In this document: piece after piece, positions 55,112-64,000 of the stretch | Layout: every line of letters starts with the position of its first letter | Numbering within the stretch: the stretch's first letter is position 1 | Source of the DNA: Pseudomonas sp. GM80 | Lineage (GTDB): Bacteria > Pseudomonadota > Gammaproteobacteria > Pseudomonadales > Pseudomonadaceae | DNA: 64,000 nucleotides | Reading direction: 5' to 3' | Assembly: GCF_000282515.1 (NCBI RefSeq) | Contig: NZ_AKJD01000063.1 | Coordinates: 62,001-126,000, forward strand | The notes under the pieces: model-generated | Databases searched by the model: none | What the model was told of the DNA's origin: nothing | The model's input: only the letters and a program-made list of their open reading frames with translations | Made by a program: the position numbers and the translations under genes

Positions 55112-57004
55112 TTAAATGCGGAAACTACCGACCAATTGCTTCAGACGCGCCGCCTGCTGCTCCAGATCCGAGCATGCGCGCAACGTTGCCTGCAAGTTCT
55201 CCACACCTTCCTGATTCAGCGTGTTGATCTCGTTGATATCGACATTGATCGACTCGACCACTGCCGTCTGCTCTTCAGTCGCAGTTGCCACCGACTGGTT
55301 CATCCCGTCAATCTCGCCGATACGCTGAGTCACGCTGCCCAGACGCTCGCCGGCCTGGTTGGCGATGCCGACGCTGCTTTCGCTCTCGCGTTGGCTCTCG
55401 GTCATGATGCTGACCGCCTGACGCGCGCCGACTTGCAGCTCTTCGATCATCTTCTGCACTTGCTGCGCCGAATCCTGGGTGCGGTGCGCCAGATTACGCA
55501 CTTCATCGGCAACCACGGCAAAACCACGACCGGCCTCACCGGCACGCGCCGCTTCGATCGCGGCGTTGAGCGCGAGCAAATTGGTCTGCTGGGAAATGCT
55601 GGTGATCACTTCGAGAATCTGGCCGATGTTCACCGTGTTGGCGTTCAGGGTTTCGATGTTGCCGCACGAATCGCTGATCTTCGCCGACAGCTGCTGCATG
55701 GCCTGAATGGTTTTATCCACTACTTGCTGACCGTCGACCGCGAGGCTGCGCGCATCGCTCGAATGCTGCGAGGCGAGTGCGGCGTTCTGGGCGATTTCCT
55801 GCGCGGCGGCGCCGAGCTGGTTGATCGCGGCAGCGACGCTGTTGGTACGGCTGGATTGCTGGTCGGAGTTGTACATCGACGAGTTCGATGCCGCGACCAC
55901 GCGCAGGGCGACTTCGTTGACCTGGCCGGTGGCCGAGGACACTTCGCGAATCGAGGTGTGAATACGTTCGACGAAACGGTTGAACGAGGTGCCCAGCGCG
56001 CCGAATTCATCGTTGCCGTGAATCACCAGGCGTTTGGTCAGGTCGCCTTCACCTTCGGCGATGTCGTGCATGGCGCGGCCCATGGTCAGCAGCGGTTGCA
56101 TCAACACGCGGATGAGCATGCCGAGCAGGGCGATGATGATCACCACCGCGATGATCATCGCGATCAGCGCCGAGGTGCGGAATTCGCTGAGCATGGCGAA
56201 CGCGGTGTCTTTGTCCAGCACCAGCGCCACGTACCAGTCGGCCGACGGCACGCCGTTGACGCGGGTGAAGGAGATCAACTGAGTCTTGCCGTCGAACTCG
56301 ACTTCTTTCAGGCCCGGGCTGACTTTCGGCGCACCGTTCGGGTAGGCCTCGGCGAGGGTTTTGAGTACCAGTTTGCTGTCCGGGTGGATCAGGATCTTGC
56401 CATCGGCACTGACGATGAAGGCATGGCCATGGCCGCCGAAGTTCAGCGAGTTGATGATCGCGCTGACGCTGGTCAGGTCGATGTCGGCACCGGCGACGCC
56501 GAGCATCTGGCCCTGACGTTGTACCGGAGTGGCGACGGTGATCACCAGTTTGCCCGAGGAGGCGGCGATGTACGGTTCGGTGACGATGGTCTGTTGCGCG
56601 CTGTTGGCGGCTTTGTACCAGCCGCGTGCGCGTGGATCGTAATCCGGTGCGCGGTTGCCGGCCGGTACCGAGAACATCACGCCGTCGGCACCGCCGAAAT
56701 AGCTGAGCTGGAAATTGCCGGTGTAGGCGGGCAGGTCGATGATGCGCTTCAGGCTGGCCGGGGCATTGCCGTCGACAGCCACTTGCTGCGACAGCGATTG
56801 CAGCAATTGAATGCGGCTTTCCAGCCAGGTCTGGATGTTGCTGGTGGTCAGGCTGCCCAGTTCCTGCATCGACGCTTCGGTGCTGCTGCTCAGGGCTTCG
56901 CGCTGCCGATAGTCGTTGAAGAAAATGAAACAGGCGAACGCAACGGCCACCACAAGTGCGGCCGCCAACAAGATCTTGTGGCTGAATTTCATGTTTCTGG
57001 TCAT
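55112..57004 (-). CDS. Methyl-accepting chemotaxis protein with dCACHE amino-acid sensor
   Basis: A 630-residue chemoreceptor. One transmembrane helix (about 11-31) leads to a periplasmic double-CACHE domain to about 280, a second helix ([19 protein letters not shown]), a HAMP domain and the signalling domain with [20 protein letters not shown]. The sensor contains [17 protein letters not shown] and GADID, matching the Y-R-W-Y...Y...D pattern of amino-acid-binding dCACHE domains such as PctA. I start at 57004 (MTRNMKFS); ATG at 56992 is the alternative. A perfect FliA -10 (GCCGATAA) lies at 57161-57168 on the same strand, but no -35 fits. Confidence 0.92.
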   Translation of the reverse strand: MTRNMKFSHKILLAAALVVAVAFACFIFFNDYRQREALSSSTEASMQELGSLTTSNIQTWLESRIQLLQSLSQQVAVDGNAPASLKRIIDLPAYTGNFQLSYFGGADGVMFSVPAGNRAPDYDPRARGWYKAANSAQQTIVTEPYIAASSGKLVITVATPVQRQGQMLGVAGADIDLTSVSAIINSLNFGGHGHAFIVSADGKILIHPDSKLVLKTLAEAYPNGAPKVSPGLKEVEFDGKTQLISFTRVNGVPSADWYVALVLDKDTAFAMLSEFRTSALIAMIIAVVIIIALLGMLIRVLMQPLLTMGRAMHDIAEGEGDLTKRLVIHGNDEFGALGTSFNRFVERIHTSIREVSSATGQVNEVALRVVAASNSSMYNSDQQSSRTNSVAAAINQLGAAAQEIAQNAALASQHSSDARSLAVDGQQVVDKTIQAMQQLSAKISDSCGNIETLNANTVNIGQILEVITSISQQTNLLALNAAIEAARAGEAGRGFAVVADEVRNLAHRTQDSAQQVQKMIEELQVGARQAVSIMTESQRESESSVGIANQAGERLGSVTQRIGEIDGMNQSVATATEEQTAVVESINVDINEINTLNQEGVENLQATLRACSDLEQQAARLKQLVGSFRI

Positions 57005-57285
57005 CGAATGAGCTACCGCGAAGGGGCTGGTCAAGAAAGGGCGGCAATTTGCCACACTCGGGGGCTTTGCGCTGCTCTTATTTCGACCGCGGCGCGCCAA
57101 AGATTAGGCGTCTTTTGCGAAATGCGACGAAATGCTCAATAGCCCTACAAAGTGTCTGATTTATCGGCAAAAGCCGGACGGGCGGGCTAATAAATAGCCG
57201 TCCGGCCACGGAACCAGATGAGGGTTTTCTCTTCTAAGCTTCTGGTTGGCACCATGCCATCCCCCCTCGTTCCAGGAGTTACACC

Positions 57286-57540
57286 ATGTCGTTGCGATCT
57301 ATCGCCCTTCTGACGTTTTGCGTGCTGTTGGCCGCATGCAGCAAGGTCAATCAGGAAAACTACTCGAAGCTCTCGGCCGGCATGGCCAAGGCCGAAGTCG
57401 AGACACTGCTCGGCAAACCGACTGATTGCTCGGGCGCGCTCGGCATGTCCAGTTGCACCTGGGGCGACAAGAACAGCTTTATCAGCGTGCAGTACGCCGG
57501 TGACAAAGTGCTGATGTTTTCCGGCCAAGGCCTGAAGTAA
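57286..57540 (+). CDS. Small BamE/OmlA-like lipoprotein
   Basis: An 84-residue lipoprotein with lipobox LLAAC at about 14-18 and a SmpA/OmlA-type core (KLSAGMAKAEVETLLGKPTD, then CTWGDKNSFISVQYAGDKV). Two further Cys residues could form a disulfide. The ribosome site is CAGGAGT. It lies 30 bases before the lipocalin gene. Confidence 0.82.
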   Translation: MSLRSIALLTFCVLLAACSKVNQENYSKLSAGMAKAEVETLLGKPTDCSGALGMSSCTWGDKNSFISVQYAGDKVLMFSGQGLK

Positions 57541-57570
57541 ACCGGGGCTTCGCGCCCACGGAGAAGAAAA

Positions 57571-58140
57571 ATGAAGCGGTTATTGCTGATCCTTTTTGCC
57601 GGCCTGGTACTGGCCGGCTGCGCCACTTCCGGCGTCGACCCGTTGGCGCCGAAAACCGTCAACAGCGTCAATCTCAAGCGCTATCAGGGCACATGGTACG
57701 AGCTGGCGCGTTTGCCGATGTACTTCCAGCGCAATTGCGCGCAATCCGAAGCCCATTACACCCTCAAGCCTGACGGCAATGTCGCGGTGCTCAATCGCTG
57801 CCTGACCCCGCAATGGCAGTGGGAAGAAGTGAAGGGCACGGCGTCTCCACAGGTGCCGGGCAAGACCGACAAGCTCTGGGTCGAATTCGATACCTGGTTC
57901 TCACGCCTGATTCCGGGTGTGGCGAAAGGCGAATACTGGGTGCTGTACGTCAGCGATGACTACAAGACCGCCATCGTCGGCGACCCGAGTCGCAAGTACA
58001 TGTGGCTGTTGTCGCGCACGCCGACCGTCAACGGTGTGGTGCGCGAGGAGCTGCTGAGCAAGGCGCGTCAGCAGGGCTATGACACCACGCGACTGATCTG
58101 GCGAGCGTCGGATCGGCAGATGGCCAAGACTTCGAATTAA
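57571..58140 (+). CDS. Outer-membrane lipocalin (Blc-like)
   Basis: A 189-residue lipoprotein with lipobox LAGC and the lipocalin signature NLKRYQGTWYELARLPMYFQ, then AHYTLKPDGNVAVLNRC and the C-terminal YWVLYVSDDYKTAIVGDPSR with the conserved Arg. Blc-type proteins bind lysophospholipids in the outer membrane. It is probably cotranscribed with the small lipoprotein upstream. Confidence 0.94.
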   Translation: MKRLLLILFAGLVLAGCATSGVDPLAPKTVNSVNLKRYQGTWYELARLPMYFQRNCAQSEAHYTLKPDGNVAVLNRCLTPQWQWEEVKGTASPQVPGKTDKLWVEFDTWFSRLIPGVAKGEYWVLYVSDDYKTAIVGDPSRKYMWLLSRTPTVNGVVREELLSKARQQGYDTTRLIWRASDRQMAKTSN

Positions 58141-58145
58141 GAGCG

Positions 58146-58222
58146 AAAAGATCGCAGCCTCCGGCAGCTCCTACATGGGAAAGTGTTCACCCTGTAGGAG
58201 CTGCCGAAGGCTGCGATCTTTT
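58146..58222. repeat. REPIN, family A, GTAGG ends innermost
   Basis: AAAAGATCGCAGCCTCCGGC...CTCCTACA, ~17-base centre, then TGTAGGAGCTGCCGAAGGC...GATCTTTT. It lies between the convergent lipocalin and hutF genes. Confidence 0.9.
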
Positions 58223-58228
58223 GCTTTT

Positions 58229-59593
58229 CTAGCCCAGGAGGTCGCGCAGAACCTGGGTGAAGGCGCGTGCACTTTCTTCTTCGCCAGCATGGCGACCATC
58301 GTGCACCACCCACTGGCCATTGACCAGCACATCGCGCACCTGCCGATCGCCACCGGCAAACAACCAGCGATTCAAAATCCCGTCGCCATCGGCCGTCGCC
58401 AGATACGGATCGTTACCATCGAGCACAATCCAGTCGGCACGTTTGCCAACCTCCAGCGCACCAATCGGCTGCCCCAACGCCTGCGCACCACCATCCAGCG
58501 CCGCGTCATACAACGTGCGCCCGACCATCGGCTGATCCGCGCCATACAAACGGTTACGCCGCTGATCACGCAGACGCTGGCCGTATTCCAGCCAACGCAA
58601 TTCTTCCACCACACTCAGCGAGACATGGCTGTCGGAACCGATGCCCATGCGCCCGCCCTGCGCGAGGAAATCCACCGCCGGGAAAATTCCGTCGCCCAGG
58701 TTGGCTTCAGTGGTCAGGCACAGCCCGGCGATGGCGCGACTCTTGGCCATCAGCGTGACCTCTTCCGGATTGGCGTGAGTGGCATGCACCAGACACCAGC
58801 GCTGATCAACTTCGGCATTCTCGTACAGCCATTGCAGCGGACGCCGACCGCTCCAGCTCAGGCAGTCGTCGACTTCTTTCTGCTGTTCGGCGATGTGGAT
58901 ATGAATCGGGCATTGCTTGTCGCTGGCCGCCAGCACTTCGCTGATCTGCTGCGGCGTCACCGCGCGCAACGAGTGGAAGCACAGACCCAGCGATTGCGCC
59001 TTTTGCTGCGCCAACATTGGCTGCAAACGTGACTGCAGATTCAGGTAGTTTTCGGTGCTGTTGATGAAGCGGCGCTGACCATCGTTAGGCGTCTGGCCGC
59101 CAAATCCGGAGTGGCTGTAAAGCACCGGCAACAGGGTCAAACCGATGCCGCTTTCGCTTGCGGCCTGACTGATGCGCAACGCCAGCTCAGCCGGATCGGC
59201 ATAAGGCTGGCCATTGCTGTCGTGGTGCACGTAATGAAATTCGGCGACAGAGGTGTAACCGGCCTTGAGCATTTCGATGTACAGCTGACGGGCGATCACG
59301 CCGAGCTGATCCGGGCTGATTTTTCCGACGAGCCGATACATCAGATCGCGCCAGGTCCAGAAACTGTCATTCGGATTGCCGGCCACTTCAGCCAGCCCCG
59401 CCATCGCCCGCTGGAAAGCATGCGAGTGCAGATTGGGCATCCCCGGCAACAACGGCCCGCTTAGTCGCTCGGCGCCATCTGCGGTGGAATCGGCCTGGAT
59501 TTGGGTCAGCAGGCCCTCGGCGCTGACCTCAAGACGTACATTGTTGGCCCATCCGTTAGGCAGCAGCGCGCGTTCGGCAAAGAAGGCGGACAT
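58229..59593 (-). CDS. hutF: Formimidoylglutamate deiminase
   Basis: A 454-residue amidohydrolase that converts formiminoglutamate to formylglutamate in the five-step histidine degradation route. The metal-binding pair His56-x-His58 is in GMPNLHSHAFQRAMAG, with HIHIAEQQKEVDDCLSW and LVHATHANPEEV further on and the Asp in IGSDSHVS. It is transcribed divergently from hutC. The 107-base gap contains a HutC-type operator. Confidence 0.95.
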   Translation of the reverse strand: MSAFFAERALLPNGWANNVRLEVSAEGLLTQIQADSTADGAERLSGPLLPGMPNLHSHAFQRAMAGLAEVAGNPNDSFWTWRDLMYRLVGKISPDQLGVIARQLYIEMLKAGYTSVAEFHYVHHDSNGQPYADPAELALRISQAASESGIGLTLLPVLYSHSGFGGQTPNDGQRRFINSTENYLNLQSRLQPMLAQQKAQSLGLCFHSLRAVTPQQISEVLAASDKQCPIHIHIAEQQKEVDDCLSWSGRRPLQWLYENAEVDQRWCLVHATHANPEEVTLMAKSRAIAGLCLTTEANLGDGIFPAVDFLAQGGRMGIGSDSHVSLSVVEELRWLEYGQRLRDQRRNRLYGADQPMVGRTLYDAALDGGAQALGQPIGALEVGKRADWIVLDGNDPYLATADGDGILNRWLFAGGDRQVRDVLVNGQWVVHDGRHAGEEESARAFTQVLRDLLG

Positions 59594-59618
59594 GGTTCAG
59601 CACCCCATCGTGTGTTAT

Positions 59619-59637
59619 TTGTATATACATATACAGA
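59619..59637. promoter_or_regulatory. HutC operator between hutF and hutC
   Basis: A perfect 10-bp palindrome TGTATATACA (59621-59630) in the form TGTA-N2-TACA, followed by an overlapping TATACA. It fits the GntR/HutC consensus. It lies in the divergent promoter region, so it could control hutF and autoregulate hutCD. Confidence 0.75.
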
Positions 59638-59700
59638 CGTTTGCCTGCCCGGTAAACTCCGGCAAGCTAGCCACTTTCATCCAAAGAACAGGGATCAACC

Positions 59701-60450
59701 GTGCCGACTCCGCCTCCAGTCTCCCCGTTGGCCGCGAACATGGGCGACAGTCCGGCGCCCTTGTACGCCCGCGTCAAACAGATGATCACCCAGCAGATCG
59801 ACAGCGGAAACTGGCCGCCGCACTACCGCGTGCCGTCCGAAAGCGAGTTGGTCAATCAACTCGGTTTCAGCCGCATGACCATCAACCGCGCGCTGCGCGA
59901 GATGACCGCCGACGGTCTGTTGGTGCGCATGCAAGGCGTCGGCACGTTTGTCGCCGAACCGAAGAGCCAGTCCGCGTTGTTCGAAGTGCACAACATCGCC
60001 GACGAAATCGCTTCCCGTGGCCATCGCCACACCTGCCAGGTGATCACCCTCGAAGAAGAGGCCGCCGGTTCCGAGCGCGCGCTGGCGCTGGACATGCGTG
60101 AAGGGCAGAAAGTCTTCCACTCGCTGATCGTGCATTACGAAAACGACATTCCGGTGCAAATCGAAGACCGTTTCGTCAACGCGCTGGTCGCCCCGGAATA
60201 CCTCAAGCAGGACTTCACCCTGCAAACGCCTTACGCCTATCTGAACCAAGTGGCTCCGCTGACCGAGGGCGAGCATGTGGTTGAAGCGATCCTCGCCGAA
60301 TCCTCCGAGTGCAAGTTGTTGCAGATCGAGAAGGGCGAGCCGTGCTTGTTGATTCGTCGCCGCACGTGGTCGGGGCGGCAGCCGGTGACCGCTGCACGTT
60401 TGATTCACCCGGGTTCTCGTCATCGTCTGGAAGGTCGCTTTCATAAATGA
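59701..60450 (+). CDS. hutC: Histidine utilisation repressor HutC
   Basis: A 249-residue GntR/HutC regulator. The winged helix-turn-helix is about 15-85 (LYARVKQMITQQIDSGNW; RVPSESELVNQLGFSRMTIN; RALREMTADGLLVRMQGVGT) and the UTRA effector domain about 95-240 (FEVHNIADEIASRGH; EIEKGEPCLLIRRRTW-like end). Urocanate is the inducer in relatives. The start is GTG at 59701 behind AGGGA. The stop overlaps the hutD start (ATGA). Confidence 0.95.
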   Translation: MPTPPPVSPLAANMGDSPAPLYARVKQMITQQIDSGNWPPHYRVPSESELVNQLGFSRMTINRALREMTADGLLVRMQGVGTFVAEPKSQSALFEVHNIADEIASRGHRHTCQVITLEEEAAGSERALALDMREGQKVFHSLIVHYENDIPVQIEDRFVNALVAPEYLKQDFTLQTPYAYLNQVAPLTEGEHVVEAILAESSECKLLQIEKGEPCLLIRRRTWSGRQPVTAARLIHPGSRHRLEGRFHK

Positions 60451-61016
60451 GTGAAGTGAAGGTTTTACGCGCTGAGGGTTACCCGCGCATGCCGTGGAAA
60501 AACGGCGGCGGCAGCACTGAAGAAATTACCCGTGATGCGGGCGCTGGTCTTGATGGGTTCGGCTGGCGCCTGTCGATTGCCGACATCGCCGAGTCCGGCG
60601 GGTTTTCGACGTTCGCCGGTTATCAGCGGGTGATCACCGTATTGCAGGGTGACGGCATGACCCTGTGCGTCGACGGCGACGATACGCGGCCGCTGTTACC
60701 GCTCGACCCGTTTGCCTTCAGCGGTGAAAGCCAGGTGTCGTGCACGCTGCTCGGTGGCGCGATTCGCGACTTCAACCTGATCTATGCGCCGCAGCGTTAC
60801 AGCGCGCGGTTGCAGTGGTTGGACGGTGAGCAGCGATTCTTCAGCTCGGCGGGGACGGTATTGGTGTTCAGTGTCAGTGAGTTGCTGGAAGTGCAGGTCG
60901 GTGACACTGCGTCGCAACTCGGTCGCCATGATTGCCTGCAACTGGACGGTAACAGTGGCCTGATCGAAATAGCCACCAATGCCCCTTGCTGCGTAATCGA
61001 ACTCCTCCAAAACTGA
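60447..61016 (+). CDS. hutD: HutD family protein
   Basis: A 189-residue cupin-like protein with RAEGYPRMPWKNGGGSTEEI near the N-terminus and FGWRLSIADIAESGGFSTFAGYQR, hallmarks of HutD/Ves. HutD has been proposed to limit urocanate effects in Pseudomonas. It is the second gene of the hutCD pair, translationally coupled. Confidence 0.92.
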   Translation: MSEVKVLRAEGYPRMPWKNGGGSTEEITRDAGAGLDGFGWRLSIADIAESGGFSTFAGYQRVITVLQGDGMTLCVDGDDTRPLLPLDPFAFSGESQVSCTLLGGAIRDFNLIYAPQRYSARLQWLDGEQRFFSSAGTVLVFSVSELLEVQVGDTASQLGRHDCLQLDGNSGLIEIATNAPCCVIELLQN

Positions 61017-61027
61017 CCAAAACCCCC

Positions 61028-61133
61028 TGTGGCGAGGGGATTTATCCCCGATGGGCTGCGCAGCAGCCCCGCTTCTTCTAATCGAAAAATGGGGCCGCTT
61101 CGCGACCCAACGGGGATAAATCCCCTCGCCACA
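61028..61133. repeat. REPIN, family D (TGTGGCGAGGGGATTTATCCCC)
   Basis: TGTGGCGAGGGGATTTATCC at one end and GGATAAATCCCCTCGCCACA at the other, with a ~60-base centre. It is unrelated to the other three families. Confidence 0.85.
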
Positions 61134-61331
61134 AATGCATTCACACTTCCTGTTTCCATCCTCGCACCAACTTGTTACCGAACGCCCCAGCGTGGCGCAA
61201 AACCTCGCTTTCGAAACAATCTCCAACCCCCTCCATCAATACCCTCGAAATATTTCATCCACGCCTGAACCCTTGATTCAGGCGCCCTCCAGCCGCGTCC
61301 GCATTTTTTCTTGAACACCCCTCCAAAAAGT

Positions 61332-61347
61332 TGGCCGCTTGATTGCA
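61332..61347 (+). promoter_or_regulatory. Sigma-54 promoter of hutU
   Basis: TGGCCGCTTGATTGCA has GG and GC 10 bases apart and TTGCA at -12. The predicted start, about 61358, falls inside the HutC operator. CbrB- and NtrC-driven sigma-54 control of hut genes is established in related Pseudomonas. Confidence 0.75.
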
Positions 61348-61351
61348 TATG

Positions 61352-61365
61352 CTTGTATGTACAAG
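61352..61365. promoter_or_regulatory. HutC operator of hutU
   Basis: CTTGTATGTACAAG has perfect 6-bp arms around a 2-bp centre, form TGTA-N2-TACA. It covers the predicted transcription start, so binding would block open-complex formation or early elongation. Confidence 0.8.
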
Positions 61366-61497
61366 TAAAGACGTATGCGTATGAGTCGTTCGAGACTCTC
61401 CGCAGCGTCCACTGATTCGCTTGTCGCGCAGCGAAGCGCGCAGGCTGCTTGCCCACTGCCAGGGTTGGTTTGAATTGATCGCTGAGGAGTCTCTTTC

Positions 61498-63180
61498 GTG
61501 ACTGATAACAAAATGACTAAGTTTCGCGACGTCGAAATCCGTGCCGCCCGCGGCAACAAGCTGACCGCCAAGAGCTGGCTGACCGAAGCGCCGCTGCGCA
61601 TGCTGATGAACAACCTCGACCCGGAAGTCGCCGAGAACCCGAAAGAACTGGTGGTTTACGGTGGTATCGGTCGCGCCGCGCGTAACTGGGAGTGCTACGA
61701 CAAAATCGTCGAAAGCCTGACCAACCTGAATGACGACGAGACCCTGCTGGTGCAATCCGGCAAGCCGGTCGGCGTGTTCAAGACCCACAGCAACGCCCCG
61801 CGCGTGCTGATCGCCAACTCCAACCTCGTCCCGCACTGGGCGAGCTGGGAGCACTTCAACGAACTCGACGCCAAAGGCCTGGCCATGTACGGCCAGATGA
61901 CCGCCGGCAGCTGGATCTACATCGGCAGCCAAGGCATCGTTCAAGGCACCTACGAAACCTTCGTTGAAGCCGGTCGCCAGCACTACAACGACAACCTCAC
62001 CGGCAAGTGGGTATTGACCGCTGGCCTCGGTGGCATGGGCGGCGCGCAACCTCTGGCCGCAACCCTGGCTGGCGCGTGCTCGCTGAACATCGAATGCCAA
62101 CAAGTGAGCATCGATTTCCGCCTGAAAAGCCGCTACGTCGACGAGCAAGCCAAAGACCTCGACGACGCCCTCGCGCGCATCGACAAATACACCAAAGAAG
62201 GCAAAGCGATCTCCATCGCGCTGCTGGGTAACGCCGCAGAAATTCTGCCGGAACTGGTCAAGCGCGGCGTGCGCCCGGACATGGTCACCGACCAGACCAG
62301 CGCCCACGACCCGCTCAACGGTTACCTGCCTGCCGGCTGGACTTGGGACGAATACCGCGCCCGCGCCAAGACCGAGCCCGCCGCTGTGATCAAAGCCGCC
62401 AAGCAGTCGATGGCCGTGCACGTCAAAGCCATGCTGGAATTCCAGAAACAAGGCATTCCGACCTTCGACTACGGCAACAACATCCGTCAGATGGCACAGG
62501 AAGAGGGCGTCGAAAACGCGTTCGACTTCCCGGGTTTCGTACCGGCTTACATCCGTCCGCTGTTCTGCCGTGGCATCGGCCCGTTCCGTTGGGCGGCGCT
62601 GTCCGGCGATCCGCAAGACATCTACAAAACCGACGCCAAGGTCAAAGAGCTCATTCCGGACGACGCGCACCTGCACAACTGGCTGGACATGGCCCGCGAG
62701 CGCATCAGCTTCCAGGGTCTGCCGGCACGTATCTGCTGGGTCGGCCTGGGCCTGCGCGCCAAGCTCGGTCTGGCCTTCAACGAGATGGTGCGCAGCGGTG
62801 AGCTGTCGGCGCCGATCGTCATCGGTCGCGACCACCTCGACTCCGGCTCGGTGGCTAGCCCCAACCGTGAAACCGAATCGATGCAGGACGGCTCCGACGC
62901 CGTTTCCGACTGGCCCCTGCTCAACGCTCTGCTCAATACCGCGAGCGGCGCGACCTGGGTTTCCCTGCACCACGGCGGCGGCGTCGGCATGGGCTTTTCG
63001 CAGCACTCGGGCATGGTGATTGTCTGCGACGGTACGGACGAAGCGGCCGAGCGCATTGCCCGTGTACTGCACAACGACCCGGCCACTGGCGTTATGCGCC
63101 ACGCCGATGCCGGTTACCAGATCGCCATCGACTGCGCCAAGGAACAGGGCCTGAACCTGCCGATGATTACCGGCAAATAA
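61498..63180 (+). CDS. hutU: Urocanate hydratase
   Basis: A 560-residue enzyme converting urocanate to imidazolone propionate with a tightly bound NAD+. It has [16 protein letters not shown], the NAD-binding [17 protein letters not shown] and the active-site Cys region [10 protein letters not shown]. The start codon is GTG at 61498 behind GAGGAG. The adenine-rich start region (AACAAAA after the start) could be a Crc/Hfq target, which I regard as weak. It is controlled by the sigma-54/HutC promoter upstream. Confidence 0.96.
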   Translation: MTDNKMTKFRDVEIRAARGNKLTAKSWLTEAPLRMLMNNLDPEVAENPKELVVYGGIGRAARNWECYDKIVESLTNLNDDETLLVQSGKPVGVFKTHSNAPRVLIANSNLVPHWASWEHFNELDAKGLAMYGQMTAGSWIYIGSQGIVQGTYETFVEAGRQHYNDNLTGKWVLTAGLGGMGGAQPLAATLAGACSLNIECQQVSIDFRLKSRYVDEQAKDLDDALARIDKYTKEGKAISIALLGNAAEILPELVKRGVRPDMVTDQTSAHDPLNGYLPAGWTWDEYRARAKTEPAAVIKAAKQSMAVHVKAMLEFQKQGIPTFDYGNNIRQMAQEEGVENAFDFPGFVPAYIRPLFCRGIGPFRWAALSGDPQDIYKTDAKVKELIPDDAHLHNWLDMARERISFQGLPARICWVGLGLRAKLGLAFNEMVRSGELSAPIVIGRDHLDSGSVASPNRETESMQDGSDAVSDWPLLNALLNTASGATWVSLHHGGGVGMGFSQHSGMVIVCDGTDEAAERIARVLHNDPATGVMRHADAGYQIAIDCAKEQGLNLPMITGK

Positions 63181-63192
63181 ATGCAAAAGCCC

Positions 63193-63272
63193 TGTAGGAG
63201 CTGCCGCAGGCTGCGATCTTTTGATGTTGGTTTTTCAAGATCAAAAGATCGCAGCCTGCGGCAGCTCCTACA
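63193..63272. repeat. REPIN, family A, GTAGG ends outermost
   Basis: TGTAGGAGCTGCCGCAGGCTGCGATCTTTT arm and inverted copy, ~20-base centre. It lies between hutU and the permease gene, within the presumed operon. Confidence 0.9.
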
Positions 63273-63302
63273 GAGAATCTAACAATCCACAGAGGTTGAA
63301 TC

Positions 63303-64000
63303 ATGGCTGTCAACACCGATCGTGCAAGCAACAAACCGTTGATCGAAAGGCGTTCGATCGACTACATCCCGGAAGCGGAAAGACACGGTCGTCTGTTCAG
63401 CCAATTCACCCTGTGGATGGGCGCCAACCTGCAAATCACTGCGATTGTCACCGGGGCTTTGGCCGTGGTGCTCGGGGGTGATGTGTTCTGGTCGCTGATC
63501 GGTCTGTTGATCGGTCAATTGCTCGGCGGCGGCGTGATGGCGCTGCACGCCGCGCAAGGGCCGAAACTCGGCCTGCCGCAGATGATCTCCAGCCGCGTGC
63601 AGTTCGGCGTGTATGGCGCGGCGATTCCCATCGTGTTGGTGTGCCTGATGTACCTGGGTTTCACCGCGACCGGTACCGTGCTTTCCGGCCAGGCGTTGGG
63701 CCAACTGTTTAGCGTCAGCGACAGCGTCGGCATCCTGATTTTCGCCAGCGTGATCGTGGTAGTCACGGTGCTCGGTTATCGGGTGATCCACTGGATCGGC
63801 CGTGTCGCCAGCGTCATTGGCGTGATCGCTTTCGTCTTCCTGTTCTGGCGTCTGATGAGCCAGACCGACGTCGGCGCACTCCTGCAAATCCGTCATTTCA
63901 GTTGGAGCAGCTTCCTGCTCGCGGTGTCGCTCGCGGCCTCCTGGCAGATCGCGTTTGGCCCTTACGTGGCTGACTATTCCCGTTACCTGCCGAGCAATAC
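63303..64000 (+). CDS. Cytosine/purine permease-like transporter, partial (possible urocanate transporter)
   Basis: The first 232 residues of an NCS1-family permease, cut off by the window end. It has several helices and the signature SIDYIPEAERHGRLFSQFTLWMGANLQ, plus WQIAFGPYVADYSRYLP. Sitting right after hutU in the hut locus, it probably imports a pathway substrate; in related Pseudomonas a codB-like gene here serves urocanate. The substrate is inferred from location only. The ribosome site is AGAGG before ATG at 63303. Confidence 0.82.
   Translation, partial: MAVNTDRASNKPLIERRSIDYIPEAERHGRLFSQFTLWMGANLQITAIVTGALAVVLGGDVFWSLIGLLIGQLLGGGVMALHAAQGPKLGLPQMISSRVQFGVYGAAIPIVLVCLMYLGFTATGTVLSGQALGQLFSVSDSVGILIFASVIVVVTVLGYRVIHWIGRVASVIGVIAFVFLFWRLMSQTDVGALLQIRHFSWSSFLLAVSLAASWQIAFGPYVADYSRYLPSN

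Larger units (their letters stand above)
61017..61497. other. Spacer with REPIN, hairpin and hutU promoter
   Basis: The 481-base region contains a family-D REPIN (61028-61133), an 8-bp hairpin (CGCCTGAA/TTCAGGCG, 61262-61284), the sigma-54 promoter of hutU (61332-61347) and the HutC operator (61352-61365). The leader from about 61358 to the GTG is 140 bases. No gene was seen. Confidence 0.6.

Noticed and set aside
57161..57168. GCCGATAA, a perfect FliA (sigma-28) -10 element before the chemoreceptor gene
   Set aside because: No TAAA-type -35 at the required distance and a long leader; kept only as a note in the gene entry.
57173..57207. Imperfect CCGGACGG hairpin upstream of the chemoreceptor
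   Set aside because: Bulged and without a T-run; function cannot be supported.

Overview
The window is chromosomal DNA of a Pseudomonas, most likely of the P. fluorescens group. Many genes have recognisable Pseudomonas forms, and the neighbourhoods (hisB-hisH-DUF2164-hisA-hisF; asmA-mutY-yggX next to tRNA-Phe; gpmI/envC/ctpA; rhodanese-grxC-secB; ntrBC-glnA-thiI-typA; hutF/hutCDU) are the usual pseudomonad order. Intergenic spaces carry the paired inverted REP repeats (REPINs) typical of the P. fluorescens group.

Left edge (1-3.7 kb) is accessory DNA. A tyrosine recombinase is translationally coupled to a small protein. It is followed by a roughly 900-base gene-poor stretch with DnaA-box-like repeats and hairpins, and then a P4-type integrase facing away from a tRNA-Thr(TGT). 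This looks like one end of an integrated island whose other end lies outside the window. An FkbM-type methyltransferase gene sits just beyond the tRNA.

4.9-9.1 kb is an amino-acid ABC importer operon (ATPase, binding protein, two permeases) with a second methyltransferase gene at its end. 9.7-15.6 kb holds gabP, a hydrolase plus two tandem paralogous small proteins, an orphan YhcG-type PD-(D/E)XK protein and small envelope proteins. 15.7-19.4 kb holds tRNA-Phe and the overlapping asmA-mutY-yggX operon. 19.9-25.8 kb holds an OFA-type MFS transporter, the histidine biosynthesis cluster and a periplasmic binding protein. 25.8-32.4 kb holds the cell-division and envelope group envC-ctpA-divergent deacetylase, gpmI, and rhodanese-grxC-secB.

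32.6-41 kb is the nitrogen-control core: trmL, a conserved membrane protein, an sRNA locus matching NrsZ (three modules, its own sigma-54 promoter and terminator), ntrC, ntrB, two DUF4124 proteins, a MORN-like protein and glnA. Predicted sigma-54 promoters and NtrC boxes lie before ntrB and glnA, so the local genes appear to be wired together. 41-58 kb holds thiI, typA, glgP, a DUF2339/DUF3999 pair, fbp, a chemoreceptor with the amino-acid-binding dCACHE signature, and two lipoproteins. 58-64 kb is the start of the histidine utilisation locus: hutF divergent from hutCD, then hutU and a truncated permease gene. HutC operators lie in the hutF-hutC gap and across the predicted hutU transcription start.

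No CRISPR array, rRNA operon or intact insertion sequence was seen. The strongest non-coding findings are the NrsZ-like sRNA, the stacked sigma-54/HutC promoter of hutU, the repeat cluster in the island, and 13 REPINs that occur in two opposite polarities.
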